DNA of 28,755 bases from a virus, in IMG/VR virus record IMGVR_UViG_3300027687_000051, positions 1 to 28,755 of that record, one strand, 5' to 3'. This document shows positions 10,807-20,600 of the stretch, piece by piece. The first letter of the stretch is position 1; each line of letters starts with the position of its first letter. Under the pieces are notes generated by a model. It was not told where the DNA came from and did not search any database. It saw nothing but the letters and a program-made list of their open reading frames with translations. Both the position numbers and the translations under genes were made by a program.

Positions 10807-11970
10807 ATGGCGTACCAAAAAATAGTAGTTAATACAAATGTAGCAAATGTAGTTAACTCATCAGATAATGCAAACATTCCAATGCCAAGCGCAAGGGTTT
10901 TTGCAGGAACACAAATATCAAAAGCACAAAGAGCAATAACATTCTCTAATAACACTGCTTTATTAACAAATACATTAATAGATACTACTCAAGCAGGTAA
11001 TAGTGAATTTAATGCAGCTTATGTAGGAACAAATGTAATGCCAATAGTAGCTGGAGTGCCTTTAGTAAACGCTGAGTTTGCTGCATCAGTTCAAACAGCA
11101 GCGGCAATTGGTGTTACTAAAGCATTAGCAACAACAACAAACAATACAGCTTCTGGTGGAGACATGACAGTAACAGTTTCATGTTCAGCTATAGGTGGAG
11201 TTGTTACAATGAAAGTGGTAACACAAGGATCAGGATATGTAGCAGGTGATGTTATATCATGTGCTAAAACTCTTATAGACACAGACGGAGCTATTGGTGC
11301 TGTGTCAGCAAACGTTACAGCTACTGTAGCTGCAACAGGATTTCTAGAAGTAAACTCGTATCAAGTATATAATGAAACAGTTACAGCAAATGCAGTAATA
11401 GTAGGTGTTGACAGTGGAACAAATTTATCTTTAGATAGTGATGCTTTTCCAACAACAGGAGCTATAGATGATGCATATACAATTATAAGAAGAAATGCAT
11501 TGGTAGATAAGTCGGTAAACTTTTTAGATACAGATCTTTACCCAGGATTAGAAGTTGGAGCCATTGTAAAAAACAATACTTCAGGAGAAAGTGCTTATGT
11601 AACTTCTTTAAATAATGTAGGTGCAGCAGGAAAAGTTTCTACATCACATCAACTAACATTATCGGCAGAAATATTTGGAACTCTTACAGAAGTAGTTGCT
11701 CCTTATACAATATATGTAAATGCTGCAAACCCTAAATCTAAATCCTCTGGATTAGACTCGTCTGAGTGTTGTTTACTTTATGTAGGTTCTGATGACACTA
11801 ATATGGCTACAGCAGACGCTTTTGTAAATGTTAGAGTTTTAACATGTGCAGATAATGATGTTATATTTACTAATTTTAGAGTAGGTGATTACTTACCTGT
11901 TCAAATAAAAAAAGTATTTAGAACTAACACAAGTCCAGCAGCACAAGACAATTGTATAGCAATTTGGTAA
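10807..11970 (+). CDS. putative virion structural protein, 387 aa
   Basis: Rich in Ala, Val, Thr, Asn and Gly, with many alternating beta-type stretches, as in phage shell or tail surface proteins. It begins MAYQKIVVNTNVANVVNSSD. A segment around residues 115-145 (SGGDMTVTVSCSAIGGVVTM and GSGYVAGDVI) looks like an inserted beta domain. The region SECCLLYVGSDDTNMATADA (about 319-338) is followed by a strand-rich end. No signal peptide or membrane helix is seen. A minor capsid, decoration or tail protein is possible; I do not recognise the family. Confidence 0.65.
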   Translation: MAYQKIVVNTNVANVVNSSDNANIPMPSARVFAGTQISKAQRAITFSNNTALLTNTLIDTTQAGNSEFNAAYVGTNVMPIVAGVPLVNAEFAASVQTAAAIGVTKALATTTNNTASGGDMTVTVSCSAIGGVVTMKVVTQGSGYVAGDVISCAKTLIDTDGAIGAVSANVTATVAATGFLEVNSYQVYNETVTANAVIVGVDSGTNLSLDSDAFPTTGAIDDAYTIIRRNALVDKSVNFLDTDLYPGLEVGAIVKNNTSGESAYVTSLNNVGAAGKVSTSHQLTLSAEIFGTLTEVVAPYTIYVNAANPKSKSSGLDSSECCLLYVGSDDTNMATADAFVNVRVLTCADNDVIFTNFRVGDYLPVQIKKVFRTNTSPAAQDNCIAIW

Positions 11971-11992
11971 TAACAATACTTTGAAGAAAGAA

Positions 11993-12157
11993 ATGAATAG
12001 CGATTTGAAAGACACACTTGAGGTAGTTCTGCCCAATGCAGGAGCTATAGGATTAAGCTTAGCAGATTTTAATGAAATTTTAACAATGATATCTTTAGTG
12101 CTAGCTATATCTATTTCATTATTTAAATTATATAACTGGAAGTTTAAGAAAAAGTAA
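11993..12157 (+). CDS. small single-pass membrane protein, 54 aa
   Basis: ATG at 11993, TAA at 12155-12157. An acidic N-terminus MNSDLKDTLEVVLPNAGAIG precedes one transmembrane helix, EILTMISLVLAISISLFKLY (about 28-47), and a basic tail KFKKK that should stay in the cytoplasm. It stands at the head of a run containing spanin-like genes and an amidase, so a holin or lysis-regulating role is a reasonable guess from position. Size and topology alone cannot prove it. Confidence 0.6.
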   Translation: MNSDLKDTLEVVLPNAGAIGLSLADFNEILTMISLVLAISISLFKLYNWKFKKK

Positions 12158-12171
12158 CATCAATAAAATTG

Positions 12172-12390
12172 ATGAAATTACCAATTAACTTTAAAGACTT
12201 TGCCGCCAACCCATTAGCAGGAGGATTGTTTTTTTGCATTATTGCAATAGGTTATTTATACATAGATAATAAAACTACTCTTACAAATCAAATAGAAGCT
12301 TTACAAGAAGAGGTAGTCGTATTAAGAAGTGATTATAAAAAATTAAACGACAAATTTATTGAAACATTAGAAAACTTAAATGAAGATTAA
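12172..12390 (+). CDS. i-spanin-like protein (membrane anchor plus coiled coil)
   Basis: I choose the ATG at 12172 (72 residues) over the TTG one codon upstream. PLAGGLFFCIIAIGYLYIDN (about residues 14-33) is a membrane anchor. The rest, from NQIEALQEEVVVLRSDYKKL onward, is a charged coiled coil, the layout of inner-membrane spanins of the Rz type. The end overlaps by 11 nt the start of a lipoprotein gene, a typical i-spanin/o-spanin arrangement, and an amidase follows. Sequence identity to a named spanin is not claimed. Confidence 0.62.
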   Translation: MKLPINFKDFAANPLAGGLFFCIIAIGYLYIDNKTTLTNQIEALQEEVVVLRSDYKKLNDKFIETLENLNED

Positions 12391-12820
12391 ATGTTTTATA
12401 TTATTACTTACACTAACATCTTGTTTGTCAGTTGAAAAAGAATTAGATAAATTAAGTGTAATCCCCAAAGATGTTGATAGTCTCTTTTTGTCAGTAGATC
12501 AAGCTGTTGAAAATATAATAAACAATAGAGAAGAAAAAGTTTTATTAGAACAAGACCTCTGGAGAAAGAAAAGAGATATAAAAAATATTCATAAAATTTA
12601 TACAGATAGTATATGGAACTTAAGTAATATGTATGAGTTAAATACTATAAAACTAGATAGTAATAACATTGAATATAATTACAGAATAGTTTTAAGAGAA
12701 ATTGTTGATACTGTAAGAATAGTTGTTACTGATTCTATTTGTAACGTTTGTGAAACAAAACAAAACAAAAGGGATAATAGATGGTACAAAAGAACTTTTA
12801 GGTGGATTAAAAACATATAA
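12380..12820 (+). CDS. o-spanin-like lipoprotein, 146 aa
   Basis: The N-terminus MKIKCFILLLTLTSC is a lipoprotein signal: a positive start, a hydrophobic stretch and the lipobox LTSC with Cys15 as the lipidation site. The mature part is a charged, mostly helical chain with a later strand-rich region (IVLREIVDTVRIVVTDSICN) and a basic end. It overlaps the coiled-coil membrane protein by 11 nt and precedes the amidase by 5 nt. This fits an outer-membrane spanin that with its partner fuses the membranes of a Gram-negative host. At 146 residues it is long for an o-spanin, so another lipoprotein role remains possible. Confidence 0.6.
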   Translation: MKIKCFILLLTLTSCLSVEKELDKLSVIPKDVDSLFLSVDQAVENIINNREEKVLLEQDLWRKKRDIKNIHKIYTDSIWNLSNMYELNTIKLDSNNIEYNYRIVLREIVDTVRIVVTDSICNVCETKQNKRDNRWYKRTFRWIKNI

Positions 12821-12825
12821 TTACA

Positions 12826-13239
12826 ATGAGAAAAATAGATAAAATTATTGTTCATTGTTCAGCAACTCCCAGAAATAAAGATTTTAGTGCTGAAGATATA
12901 AGAGACTGGCATGTTAAAGGTAATAACTGGGATGATATAGGATATCATTATGTTGTGCGACTTGACGGATCTTTAGAATATGGTAGGCCAATAGAAATAC
13001 CTGGAGCGCATTGCCGAGGTCATAATAAGTCAAGTATTGGAATTTGTTACATAGGAGGAATGGATAGGCACATGGAAGAATGGGAAGACACCAGGACAGA
13101 AAAACAATCAGAATCTTTGTTATCTTTGTTAAAAGTCTTAAAACTTTTTCATGGAGATGCCATCATTCATGGACATCGTGATTTTTCTAAAAAAGCGTGT
13201 CCAAGTTTTGACGCTTCACAAGAATATAAAAATATATAA
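12826..13239 (+). CDS. N-acetylmuramoyl-L-alanine amidase, T7-lysozyme type (endolysin)
   Basis: 137 residues, a single catalytic domain without a cell-wall-binding module. IIVHCSAT (7-14) supplies zinc ligand His10. HGHRDFSKKACPSFD (115-129) supplies His117 and Cys125, spaced as in T7 lysozyme (His122 and Cys130), with Lys123 as the catalytic lysine. Tyr40 in IGYHYVV corresponds to the T7 active-site tyrosine. It cleaves the amide bond between N-acetylmuramic acid and L-alanine of peptidoglycan at lysis. There is no signal peptide, so release depends on a holin; one is encoded at 13803. The stop overlaps the next start as TAATG. Confidence 0.93.
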   Translation: MRKIDKIIVHCSATPRNKDFSAEDIRDWHVKGNNWDDIGYHYVVRLDGSLEYGRPIEIPGAHCRGHNKSSIGICYIGGMDRHMEEWEDTRTEKQSESLLSLLKVLKLFHGDAIIHGHRDFSKKACPSFDASQEYKNI

Positions 13240-13367
13240 TGGCAAAGAAATTTAAAATTCATAACATGTACAGTAAGACTGGAACTAAGAAAGTTGCTAA
13301 AACTATGAAGGATCATTTGGCATTAAAGAAAAAAGGTTACAATCATACTCCAAAGAAAAAGAAGTAA
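13239..13367 (+). CDS. very small basic protein, 42 aa
   Basis: Starts one nucleotide inside the amidase stop (TAATG) and ends by the same overlap with the next gene, so it is part of a translationally coupled chain. It begins MAKKFKIHNMYSKTGTKKVA and ends in PKKKKK-type lysines. It contains an H-N-M-Y-S-K-T-G-T stretch seen in small phage proteins. Composition suggests nucleic-acid binding; function is unknown. Confidence 0.68.
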   Translation: MAKKFKIHNMYSKTGTKKVAKTMKDHLALKKKGYNHTPKKKK

Positions 13368-13648
13368 TGTCAATACCTAAAACTACTAAAGGCTCTGGAG
13401 CAAATTACAGGCCGACTAAGTCAGGGGCTGGTATGACACCAAAAGGTGTTGAGGCATACAAACGTGCAAATCCAGGTAGTAAATTAAAAACTGCTGTTAC
13501 AGGAAAGGTAAAAGCAGGAAGTAAAAGTGCAAAAAGACGTAAATCTTATTGTGCAAGAAGCGCAGGACAATTAAAGTTAAGTAGTAGAAAAACTAAAAAC
13601 AATCCTAACTCTAGAATAAGACAAGCTAGAAGAAGGTGGAAATGTTAA
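13367..13648 (+). CDS. conserved basic phage protein (DUF6321-like), 93 aa
   Basis: The segments GAGMTPKGVEAYKRANPGSK (about 21-40), LKTAVTGKVKAGSKSAKRRK (40-59) and SYCARSAGQ (60-68), ending RQARRRWKC, form a pattern widespread in marine phages and some large DNA viruses (I associate it with DUF6321). It is strongly basic and has an unknown role, often beside structural or DNA-packaging genes. The family label is from memory of the motif and not from a search. It sits in the lysis-structural block in a TAATG-coupled series. Confidence 0.78.
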   Translation: MSIPKTTKGSGANYRPTKSGAGMTPKGVEAYKRANPGSKLKTAVTGKVKAGSKSAKRRKSYCARSAGQLKLSSRKTKNNPNSRIRQARRRWKC

Positions 13649-13662
13649 ATTAAATAAAAAAA

Positions 13663-13803
13663 ATGGCAAAGAGAAAAGGACTATACGCAAACATAAATGC
13701 TCGTAAAAAAGCAGGGACATCAAGAACTAAATCTTCATCAACTATAACGGCTAAAGCTTATAGTAATATGAAAAAAGGATTCCCTAAGAGTAGAAAAAAA
13801 TAA
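13663..13803 (+). CDS. conserved very small basic phage protein, 46 aa
   Basis: ATG at 13663, stop TAA overlapping the holin ATG at 13803. It begins MAKRKGLYANINARKKAGTS and contains TITAKAYSNMKKGFPKS. The pattern KRKGLYANI-A-R---G-S--KS is a common small phage protein whose role is not known. It is highly basic and probably disordered. Its TAATG overlap with the holin supports translation. Confidence 0.75.
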   Translation: MAKRKGLYANINARKKAGTSRTKSSSTITAKAYSNMKKGFPKSRKK

Positions 13804-14213
13804 TGAACGAAATATTTAATAAAATATTTGGTTCTGTAGGCATAGGTGTTGCGGATAAATTATCAAGTATAGTAGACAAGTTTGTTCATACTAAAGATGA
13901 GAAGGTAAAATTTCAAAAAGAAATTACTCAAGTATGGATAGAGGCTGAAGCTGCTATGGAAAAAAATGTTACAGACAGGTGGAATGCTGACATGACAAGC
14001 GATAATAAATTAAGTAAATCTGTTAGACCTTTAGTTTTAATATTTTTAATTATAGTTACAATGCTGCTTATTTTTGTTGATTCTGGATTCATTACCTTTG
14101 TAGTTGATGATGATTGGAAAGAATTGTTAAAAGTTCTTTTAGTTACTGTTGTTGCTTCATACTTCGGTGGACGCTCATATGAAAAAGGACAAAAAATAAA
14201 AAATAAGAATTAA
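13803..14213 (+). CDS. 3TM-type phage holin (GTA holin family)
   Basis: 136 residues. The segment DRWNADMTSDNKLSKSVRPL (about 60-79) is the hallmark of the Holin_3TM (gene-transfer-agent holin) family. It is followed by membrane helices LVLIFLIIVTMLLIFVDS (about 79-96) and LLKVLLVTVVASYFGG (about 108-123), and a basic tail. The N-terminal part contains a helix that may insert as the remaining segment. It would form the inner-membrane lesion that releases the upstream amidase at the end of infection. Confidence 0.85.
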   Translation: MNEIFNKIFGSVGIGVADKLSSIVDKFVHTKDEKVKFQKEITQVWIEAEAAMEKNVTDRWNADMTSDNKLSKSVRPLVLIFLIIVTMLLIFVDSGFITFVVDDDWKELLKVLLVTVVASYFGGRSYEKGQKIKNKN

Positions 14214-14942
14214 ATGGCTAGAATAAGTACATACGTCAAGGACTTAACTATTAATCCTGGCGATAAATGGATAGGAACAGATGTTGATTTTTTAAATGCA
14301 ACTAAAAATTTTACTGCTGGTGCAGTAGCTAATTGGATTGCTAATTTAAATTATATAGATAGTCCCTATCCTAGATATACTTATAAAGACATGACAATAG
14401 CCGCTAACTCTCCAAGAGAATGCGGAACAATCACACAAGATCCTCCTACTGCTGGAGTAAGACCTTTCGCTACATTAACAGATTTTATGTTAAGTGAAGC
14501 TCAAAAAAATAGATGTTCAGTAAACATATCAGGATATTATGTTTCACCATTACAAACATCCAGTGTAATAATAACTAAGTGTGAAGATATTTCACAATGG
14601 GCGATATACACTTGGAACACAGCAACACAAGATGCGGTAGAACCAGCGTTTTGGGATGTTAATTTAACTTATCAAGCAGGCAATGGGGGGTTTGAAAATG
14701 ATGTTGATTATTTTATATCTTTGTTGGACTACGGAGCAAGTGGTGGTGATAAGAATTTTGTTGCTAATTTAACAGGTGCATCTACCTTTGTTGTTAATCA
14801 TGGGTTAAACAAGTTTTCATCTTGTACTATTGTAGATGCGAATGACGATATAGTAGAAGCAGAGGTAGAATATACAAGTAACACGCAGGTAGAGATAACG
14901 TTTTCTGAAATTGTAACTAATTTTAGAGCGTTTTTTAACTAA
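14214..14942 (+). CDS. putative tail-fibre or adsorption protein, 242 aa
   Basis: The N-terminus ISTYVKDLTINPGDKWIGTD (about 3-22) matches a recurrent opening of phage tail-fibre-associated proteins. The centre is beta-rich. The C-terminal part, from FVANLTGASTFVVNHGLNKF to ITFSEIVTNFRAFF (about 183-241), resembles the C-terminus of the following 889-residue fibre (HG-N, AEVE-TS spacing), which suggests a shared surface-exposed domain. It starts 1 nt after the holin stop. Precise place in the tail is unknown. Confidence 0.66.
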   Translation: MARISTYVKDLTINPGDKWIGTDVDFLNATKNFTAGAVANWIANLNYIDSPYPRYTYKDMTIAANSPRECGTITQDPPTAGVRPFATLTDFMLSEAQKNRCSVNISGYYVSPLQTSSVIITKCEDISQWAIYTWNTATQDAVEPAFWDVNLTYQAGNGGFENDVDYFISLLDYGASGGDKNFVANLTGASTFVVNHGLNKFSSCTIVDANDDIVEAEVEYTSNTQVEITFSEIVTNFRAFFN

Positions 14943-14967
14943 ATAAAAAAAGAAAAAAGATAAAGAA

Positions 14968-17637
14968 ATGGCAAACATAAATTTTTACGGAGATATAAAT
15001 CTCAAAAATAACCAACTAAAGGAATTTAAGGTTTATAATGTAGCAGGTGGTGGTTCAGGTAATCCAGGAGGTGAGGGTCAGTTAGTATATGACACAACTG
15101 GAAATGTTCTTCAATATCACGTAGGTGGTGGAACATGGGTTACTCTACAAGCTTCTTCTGGTGCAGGAACTGTAACTAGCGTAGGTTTAACAATGCCAGC
15201 TGCATTTACAGTTACAAATTCTCCTATAACAACAGCGGGAACATTAGCGGTAACTGGAGCAGGTACTACATCTCAGTATATAAGAGGAGATGGTACTTTA
15301 GCAACATTCCCAGCAATACCTCAAGGTGATATTACATCTGTATTAGGTGGAGCAGGAATTACAGTAACAAACTCAACAGGGCCTTCGCCTTCAGTTGCGG
15401 TTGATTACTTAGGTTCTGATAATGTTATCTTAGCTTCTGCTAATGGTACTGCAATTGCAGTAGCTGCTGGAGATAGAGTTTTACTTTCAGATACAAGTGA
15501 CAGTGGAAACGCTAAATATGTAAACATTTCTCAATTAACAGCTGCTGTAGGTGGAGGTACAGTGACTTCAGTAAGTGCATCAACAGCTGGAAACGCTTTA
15601 GATGTTGCAGTAACAAACGCTACAACCACTCCTGCTTTAGGATTTACATGGGCTGGAGCAGCATCACAATATGTAGATGGGGCTGGAGATTTAACAACAT
15701 TCCCTACAATACCAAGTGGAGCATTTACAGTAGACGCTCCAAACGGAACTGGTACTATGACAATCTCTTCTGGAGATACATTTGATTTTGATAATTCATT
15801 CTACGGTGGTGTTAATATAGAAAAAGTTCCAGCTTCAGACCAATTATTACTTGGTATGGATATTTCATCTATGATAACAGTAGGTGCAATTTCACCACTT
15901 GATTATATCGCAATACAAGATGCGAGTCAATCAAATAATTCTTATAGAGTATTAGTATCTACATTAACAGGTTCATTAAGTTGGACTTTAGCAGCAGACG
16001 CTGGTTCAAATCAAACGATAACAAACGGAAACACAGCTACTTTTGAAGGTGGTGCAAATGGAATTATATCAACAAATTCTTCAGCAACTGATACATTAAC
16101 CATTACTCACGCATTACAATCTCAATCGGATACTGTAAGTACATTAACACCAGGTTCTGGTGGAACATTTACAGCAATTGATTCTGTTTCAAGAAACGCA
16201 ACTGGTCACGTTACAGCATTAAACACTAAGACTGTAACAATGCCAACATCACCTACTGTATACAGTGGATGGTTATTAACTGGAGATAGTGGTACATCAG
16301 CAAACGTAACGGCTGGTTCAACTGCTACATTCCAAGGAGGAACAGGTATTACTACAAGTTCTAATGGATTTATACTTGATATAGCGAATGATGGTGTTCT
16401 TACCAATGTTGCAGGAACTGGAATAGGCGTAAGTGGAGCAACAGGTAATGTAACAATAAGTAACACAGGTGTTACTTCATTAATAGCTGGATCAAACATA
16501 GGTGTTTCAGCAGCAACTGGAGCGGTAACTGTATCTTACACAGGTGGAACTGGTACAATGTCTTCATTTGTTTTAGCAGGAGACACTGGTTCAAATCAAA
16601 CTATATCTAATGGTAATACATTAAGTATATTAGGTTCTGTAGGAATAGATACTGCTGCAAGTGCAACAGATGATTTAACTATTACTTTAGACTTAAACGA
16701 ATTACCAACAACTGGAACATGGACAGATTCAGCAGATACATTTGCTGTTGTTGACGGAACTGCCAATGCAAGAATAAAATCAACTGATATTGATTTAGGA
16801 AACTTTGGTACTTCAATGAACAATACGGCTGGTACAAGTCAGAAAATAACTAATCTTGCTCCTGGAACCGCAGGAACAGACGGGGTTAACGTAAATCAAT
16901 TAAACGCAGCAGTAATTGGACTTCTAGAATTTAAAGGAGGATTTAATGCAAATACAGGTGCTATTGATGGAGCGGCAACTAATTTAACAGTAGGAGCAGC
17001 GAGGGTTGCAATAGCTGTCGGTGATTTCTACGTATGTACTACCGCTGGTAATTTCTTTGGAAATGCAGCAACACCTTTAACACCTGGTGATCAGGTAATA
17101 GCAACTGAAGCAGCAGTAGCAGGAGCTTCTGTAGAATCTGATTTCGTAATAGTTCAGTCTGATACAGATTTAGCAACTGCAACAACAGTAGGTTTAGCTA
17201 GCTTCCCAACAGCTGGAGGGTTAGTTGTTTCAACTGGTGCAGTAAGCATGGCAACTGTCGGAGGTGCAGGTTCTGTAGGTTCAGCAAGTCAATCTTTATC
17301 AATGACAACAAATGACAAAGGAATTGTTACAGCTAAGTCAGCACAATCAATACAGATTGGAGCTGGTCAAGTAACAAACTTTTGTACTGAAGTTGAAGAC
17401 TGTGTTAACGCTGGATTCTTCTATCAAGTAACATTTGGAAATACATCTGATTTAAATTACACGATTAGTCATGGGTTTAACACAACAGATGTTATGTGTC
17501 AGATATATGAAGTATCTAGTGGGGACACTATATACGCAGAAGTTGAAAGAACATCTGCAACAGCTGTAACGGTTAGAACTAATACTGTTCCTGGAACAAA
17601 CGCCTGGAGAATATTAGTAACAAACGTATCAGCATAA
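14968..17637 (+). CDS. repetitive tail fibre protein, 889 aa
   Basis: A long, Thr/Gly/Ser/Ala-rich protein with almost no charged clusters. It carries repeats such as GTVTSVG and TTAGTLAVTGAGTTSQYIRG near residues 70-110, and TGVTSLIAGSNIGVSAATGA later. Each looks like a beta strand-turn module of a trimeric fibre. The N-terminus MANINFYGDINLKNNQLKEF would attach it to the tail. The last 70 residues contain a domain (FNTTDVMCQIYE and YAEVERTSATAV) resembling the end of the 242-residue protein. The fibre would bind the host surface. It lies 25 nt after the previous gene without a promoter. Confidence 0.85.
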   Translation: MANINFYGDINLKNNQLKEFKVYNVAGGGSGNPGGEGQLVYDTTGNVLQYHVGGGTWVTLQASSGAGTVTSVGLTMPAAFTVTNSPITTAGTLAVTGAGTTSQYIRGDGTLATFPAIPQGDITSVLGGAGITVTNSTGPSPSVAVDYLGSDNVILASANGTAIAVAAGDRVLLSDTSDSGNAKYVNISQLTAAVGGGTVTSVSASTAGNALDVAVTNATTTPALGFTWAGAASQYVDGAGDLTTFPTIPSGAFTVDAPNGTGTMTISSGDTFDFDNSFYGGVNIEKVPASDQLLLGMDISSMITVGAISPLDYIAIQDASQSNNSYRVLVSTLTGSLSWTLAADAGSNQTITNGNTATFEGGANGIISTNSSATDTLTITHALQSQSDTVSTLTPGSGGTFTAIDSVSRNATGHVTALNTKTVTMPTSPTVYSGWLLTGDSGTSANVTAGSTATFQGGTGITTSSNGFILDIANDGVLTNVAGTGIGVSGATGNVTISNTGVTSLIAGSNIGVSAATGAVTVSYTGGTGTMSSFVLAGDTGSNQTISNGNTLSILGSVGIDTAASATDDLTITLDLNELPTTGTWTDSADTFAVVDGTANARIKSTDIDLGNFGTSMNNTAGTSQKITNLAPGTAGTDGVNVNQLNAAVIGLLEFKGGFNANTGAIDGAATNLTVGAARVAIAVGDFYVCTTAGNFFGNAATPLTPGDQVIATEAAVAGASVESDFVIVQSDTDLATATTVGLASFPTAGGLVVSTGAVSMATVGGAGSVGSASQSLSMTTNDKGIVTAKSAQSIQIGAGQVTNFCTEVEDCVNAGFFYQVTFGNTSDLNYTISHGFNTTDVMCQIYEVSSGDTIYAEVERTSATAVTVRTNTVPGTNAWRILVTNVSA

Positions 17638-17650
17638 TATTAATTTTACA

Positions 17651-17658
17651 TATATTTG
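17651..17658 (+). promoter_or_regulatory. TAnnTTTG promoter element before the giant fibre gene
   Basis: TATATTTG ends 6 nt before the ATG at 17665, in the 27-nt gap between two fibre genes. As for the gene at 7645, the predicted transcript would be nearly leaderless. Confidence 0.68.
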
Positions 17659-17664
17659 TAATGC

Positions 17665-20600
17665 ATGGCTTACTCTAATCATTATAATGACCTAGTACTA
17701 CCATCTGGAACGAAATTACGTCTAGATGGTAGTAGCTCAGGTACTACTTACATCTCCAAAGTTGGGGCAGGTGCATCTATTACTATAACTACAGGAGGAA
17801 CATCGGCAGCAACTTTTTCAGCGACCAGTCAAACTTTTGCAGGCGATATAACTGTTTCAGGTGGAGACATAACATTAAGCGGCACAGGACGTATACAAGG
17901 AGTAGATACAGTATCTTCTAATACAGATGCGGCTAATAAATTATATGTAGACAATGCTGTTGCAGGTGTACCACAAGGGGATATTACAGCAATAACTGTA
18001 ACAAGCCCAATAACAGGAGGTGGAACAAGCGGATCAGTAGGAGTTGCAATTCAACAATCAAGCGGTTCTCAGTCTGGATACTTAAGTTCAACAGATTGGA
18101 CTACATTTAATGCCAAGACTACAAACACAGGAACAGTAACAGGAGTATCAGGTACCGCTCCAGTTTCTGTAACTACTTCAAGTACAGCTCCAGTAGTGTC
18201 TATGGCAGCAGCCTCTACTAGCGTAGATGGTTATTTGACAAGCGGTAATTTTACCACCTTTAATAACAAAACAACTAATACAGGTACAGTAACAAGTGTA
18301 GCTGCAATAACATTAGGAACTACTGGAACAAATTTAAGTTCTTCTGTAGCTAACGGCTCTACTGCGGCAGTAATAACTTTAAATGTTCCTACCGCTTCAG
18401 CAACAAACAGAGGAGCTTTATCTTCAACAGATTGGACTACATTTAACAACAAAACAACTAACACAGGTACAACTACAGCTAGCAACGTTCAAACATTTAC
18501 TAATAAGTCAGGAAGTAATAATCAATGGACAAATGATGCAGGGTATATAACATCAGCATCATTACCAACTGTAGGTAACGGAACGCTATCTATGACCACT
18601 AGTACAGGACTTGATGGTAGTGCAACATTCACAGCTAATCAATCTGGTAATTCATCATTTGCTGTTACATTAGATTTAACTGAAATAAGTTTAGGCGCTG
18701 GTCTAGATTCAACAGCAACAGGATTAACTTTAGATTTATCTGAATTTACAGATATGACTGCGACAATGATTGGTACTGATCAGTTTATTGTATTAGACTC
18801 AAATGCTGAAAGAAGAAAAGCAGCTAATGAAATAGGGTTAAGTATATTTAATAATGATGCTGGGTTTATAACATCAAGCAGTATACCTTCAGTTGGCAAT
18901 GGAACATTAACTGTTGAAGGAGGAACGGGAATGAGTGGCTCAGGGACATTCACTGCAAATCAATCAGGAAATACTACAATTACTCTTAATAATAGTATAA
19001 CAAACAATAATCAGTTAACTAACGGGGCAAATTATACAACTAATACAGGTACAACAACAGCATCTAACTCACAAACGTTTACTAATAAATCAGGTAATAA
19101 TACTCAATGGACTAATGGCGCAGGATATATTACATCAAGCAGTATACCAACAGTTAACAATTCTATTATAACTATAAATACTGGAACGGGGTTAACTGGA
19201 GGTTCTTCATTTACTTTAAACGGTTCAGCTGCAACTATAAATTTAGTAAATTCATCACCAGACACAGGTGTACCAGCTATTTTATCTAACGGTTCAACAC
19301 CAAGTTTAAACACTGGTATATCACAACTTGAAATAAGAACTTTAATTGGGGCGGGAACTTCAAGTACAACAGGTACAGTAACTGGAGTATCAGGTACTTC
19401 TCCAATATCTTCTTCAGGAGGAACAACACCAACAATATCTATTACTCAAGCAGGAGCAACTATATCTGGTGCTTTATCAAATACAGACTGGAACACATTT
19501 AACAATAAAACATCAAACACAGGTACGGTAACGGGAGTATCAGGCTCATCACCTATATCTTCTACAGGAGGAACGTCACCACAAATATCAATAGCAACGG
19601 CAAGTGGTTCTGTATCAGGAGCTTTGTCAAGTACAGACTGGACAACGTTTAATAATAAAACAACAAATACAGGAACAGTAACAAGTGTTAGTGGAACTGC
19701 TAACAGAGTATCGGTTACAGGAGGAAATTCTGCTGTAGTAAATGTTGTTACAGGTACGGTAACAGGTAGTTCAACAAATTTAGCAACAGGAGCGCAAATA
19801 CAAACAGCTATTGACACAGCTGTAACAGGAGTATTAAAATATGAAGGAACATGGAACGCAAGTACAAACTCACCAACATTAACAAGTGGGTCAGGAACAG
19901 TAGGAGAATACTATATAGTATCTGTAGCTGGATCTACTAACCTAGACGGCATAACAGATTGGGCCGTAGGAGATTGGGCAGTGTTTTCTGATCAAGCAAC
20001 AGATGCTTGGCAGAAGATAGATAATACTCAAGTTGGTAATGTAACAGGTAGTGGTTCATCAGGAAGAGTAGCATATTGGAACAGTGCTAGTAATATAACA
20101 AGTGATGCAGGATTTACATTTAATGGCAGTACAAATGCTTTAACTGTTACTGGTGCAATGACTTGGAGTGGTGGCGGATCAACAGAATCTAATTCTGCAT
20201 ATGATAATATGGTTACAGGTTTTGGTAATTCTGGTTCTTCTACAAAATTACTTACATTAACACAACAAGATGGTGGTACTTTAACTACATCTTTTAGTAT
20301 ACCTCAAGGTACAGTAACAACTGTTGGTGGAACAGGAACTGTTAGTGGACTTACACTTACAGGAAGCGTATCATCTACTGGTAATTTAACATTAGGAGGT
20401 ACTTTAAGTTTAACAAGCGGTAATGTTACAGGGGCTTTAGGGTTTACTCCTTATAGTAATGCGAACCCAAGTAGTTTTACATCATTTGCAGAGCCAGGAA
20501 TATTTTCAGGAGGTGGTACACCAACTTTAGCATCTGGTGTTACACAACTTGAAATAAGAACATTAATAGGAGCAGGAACAAGTTCTTCTTCTGGAGTTAC

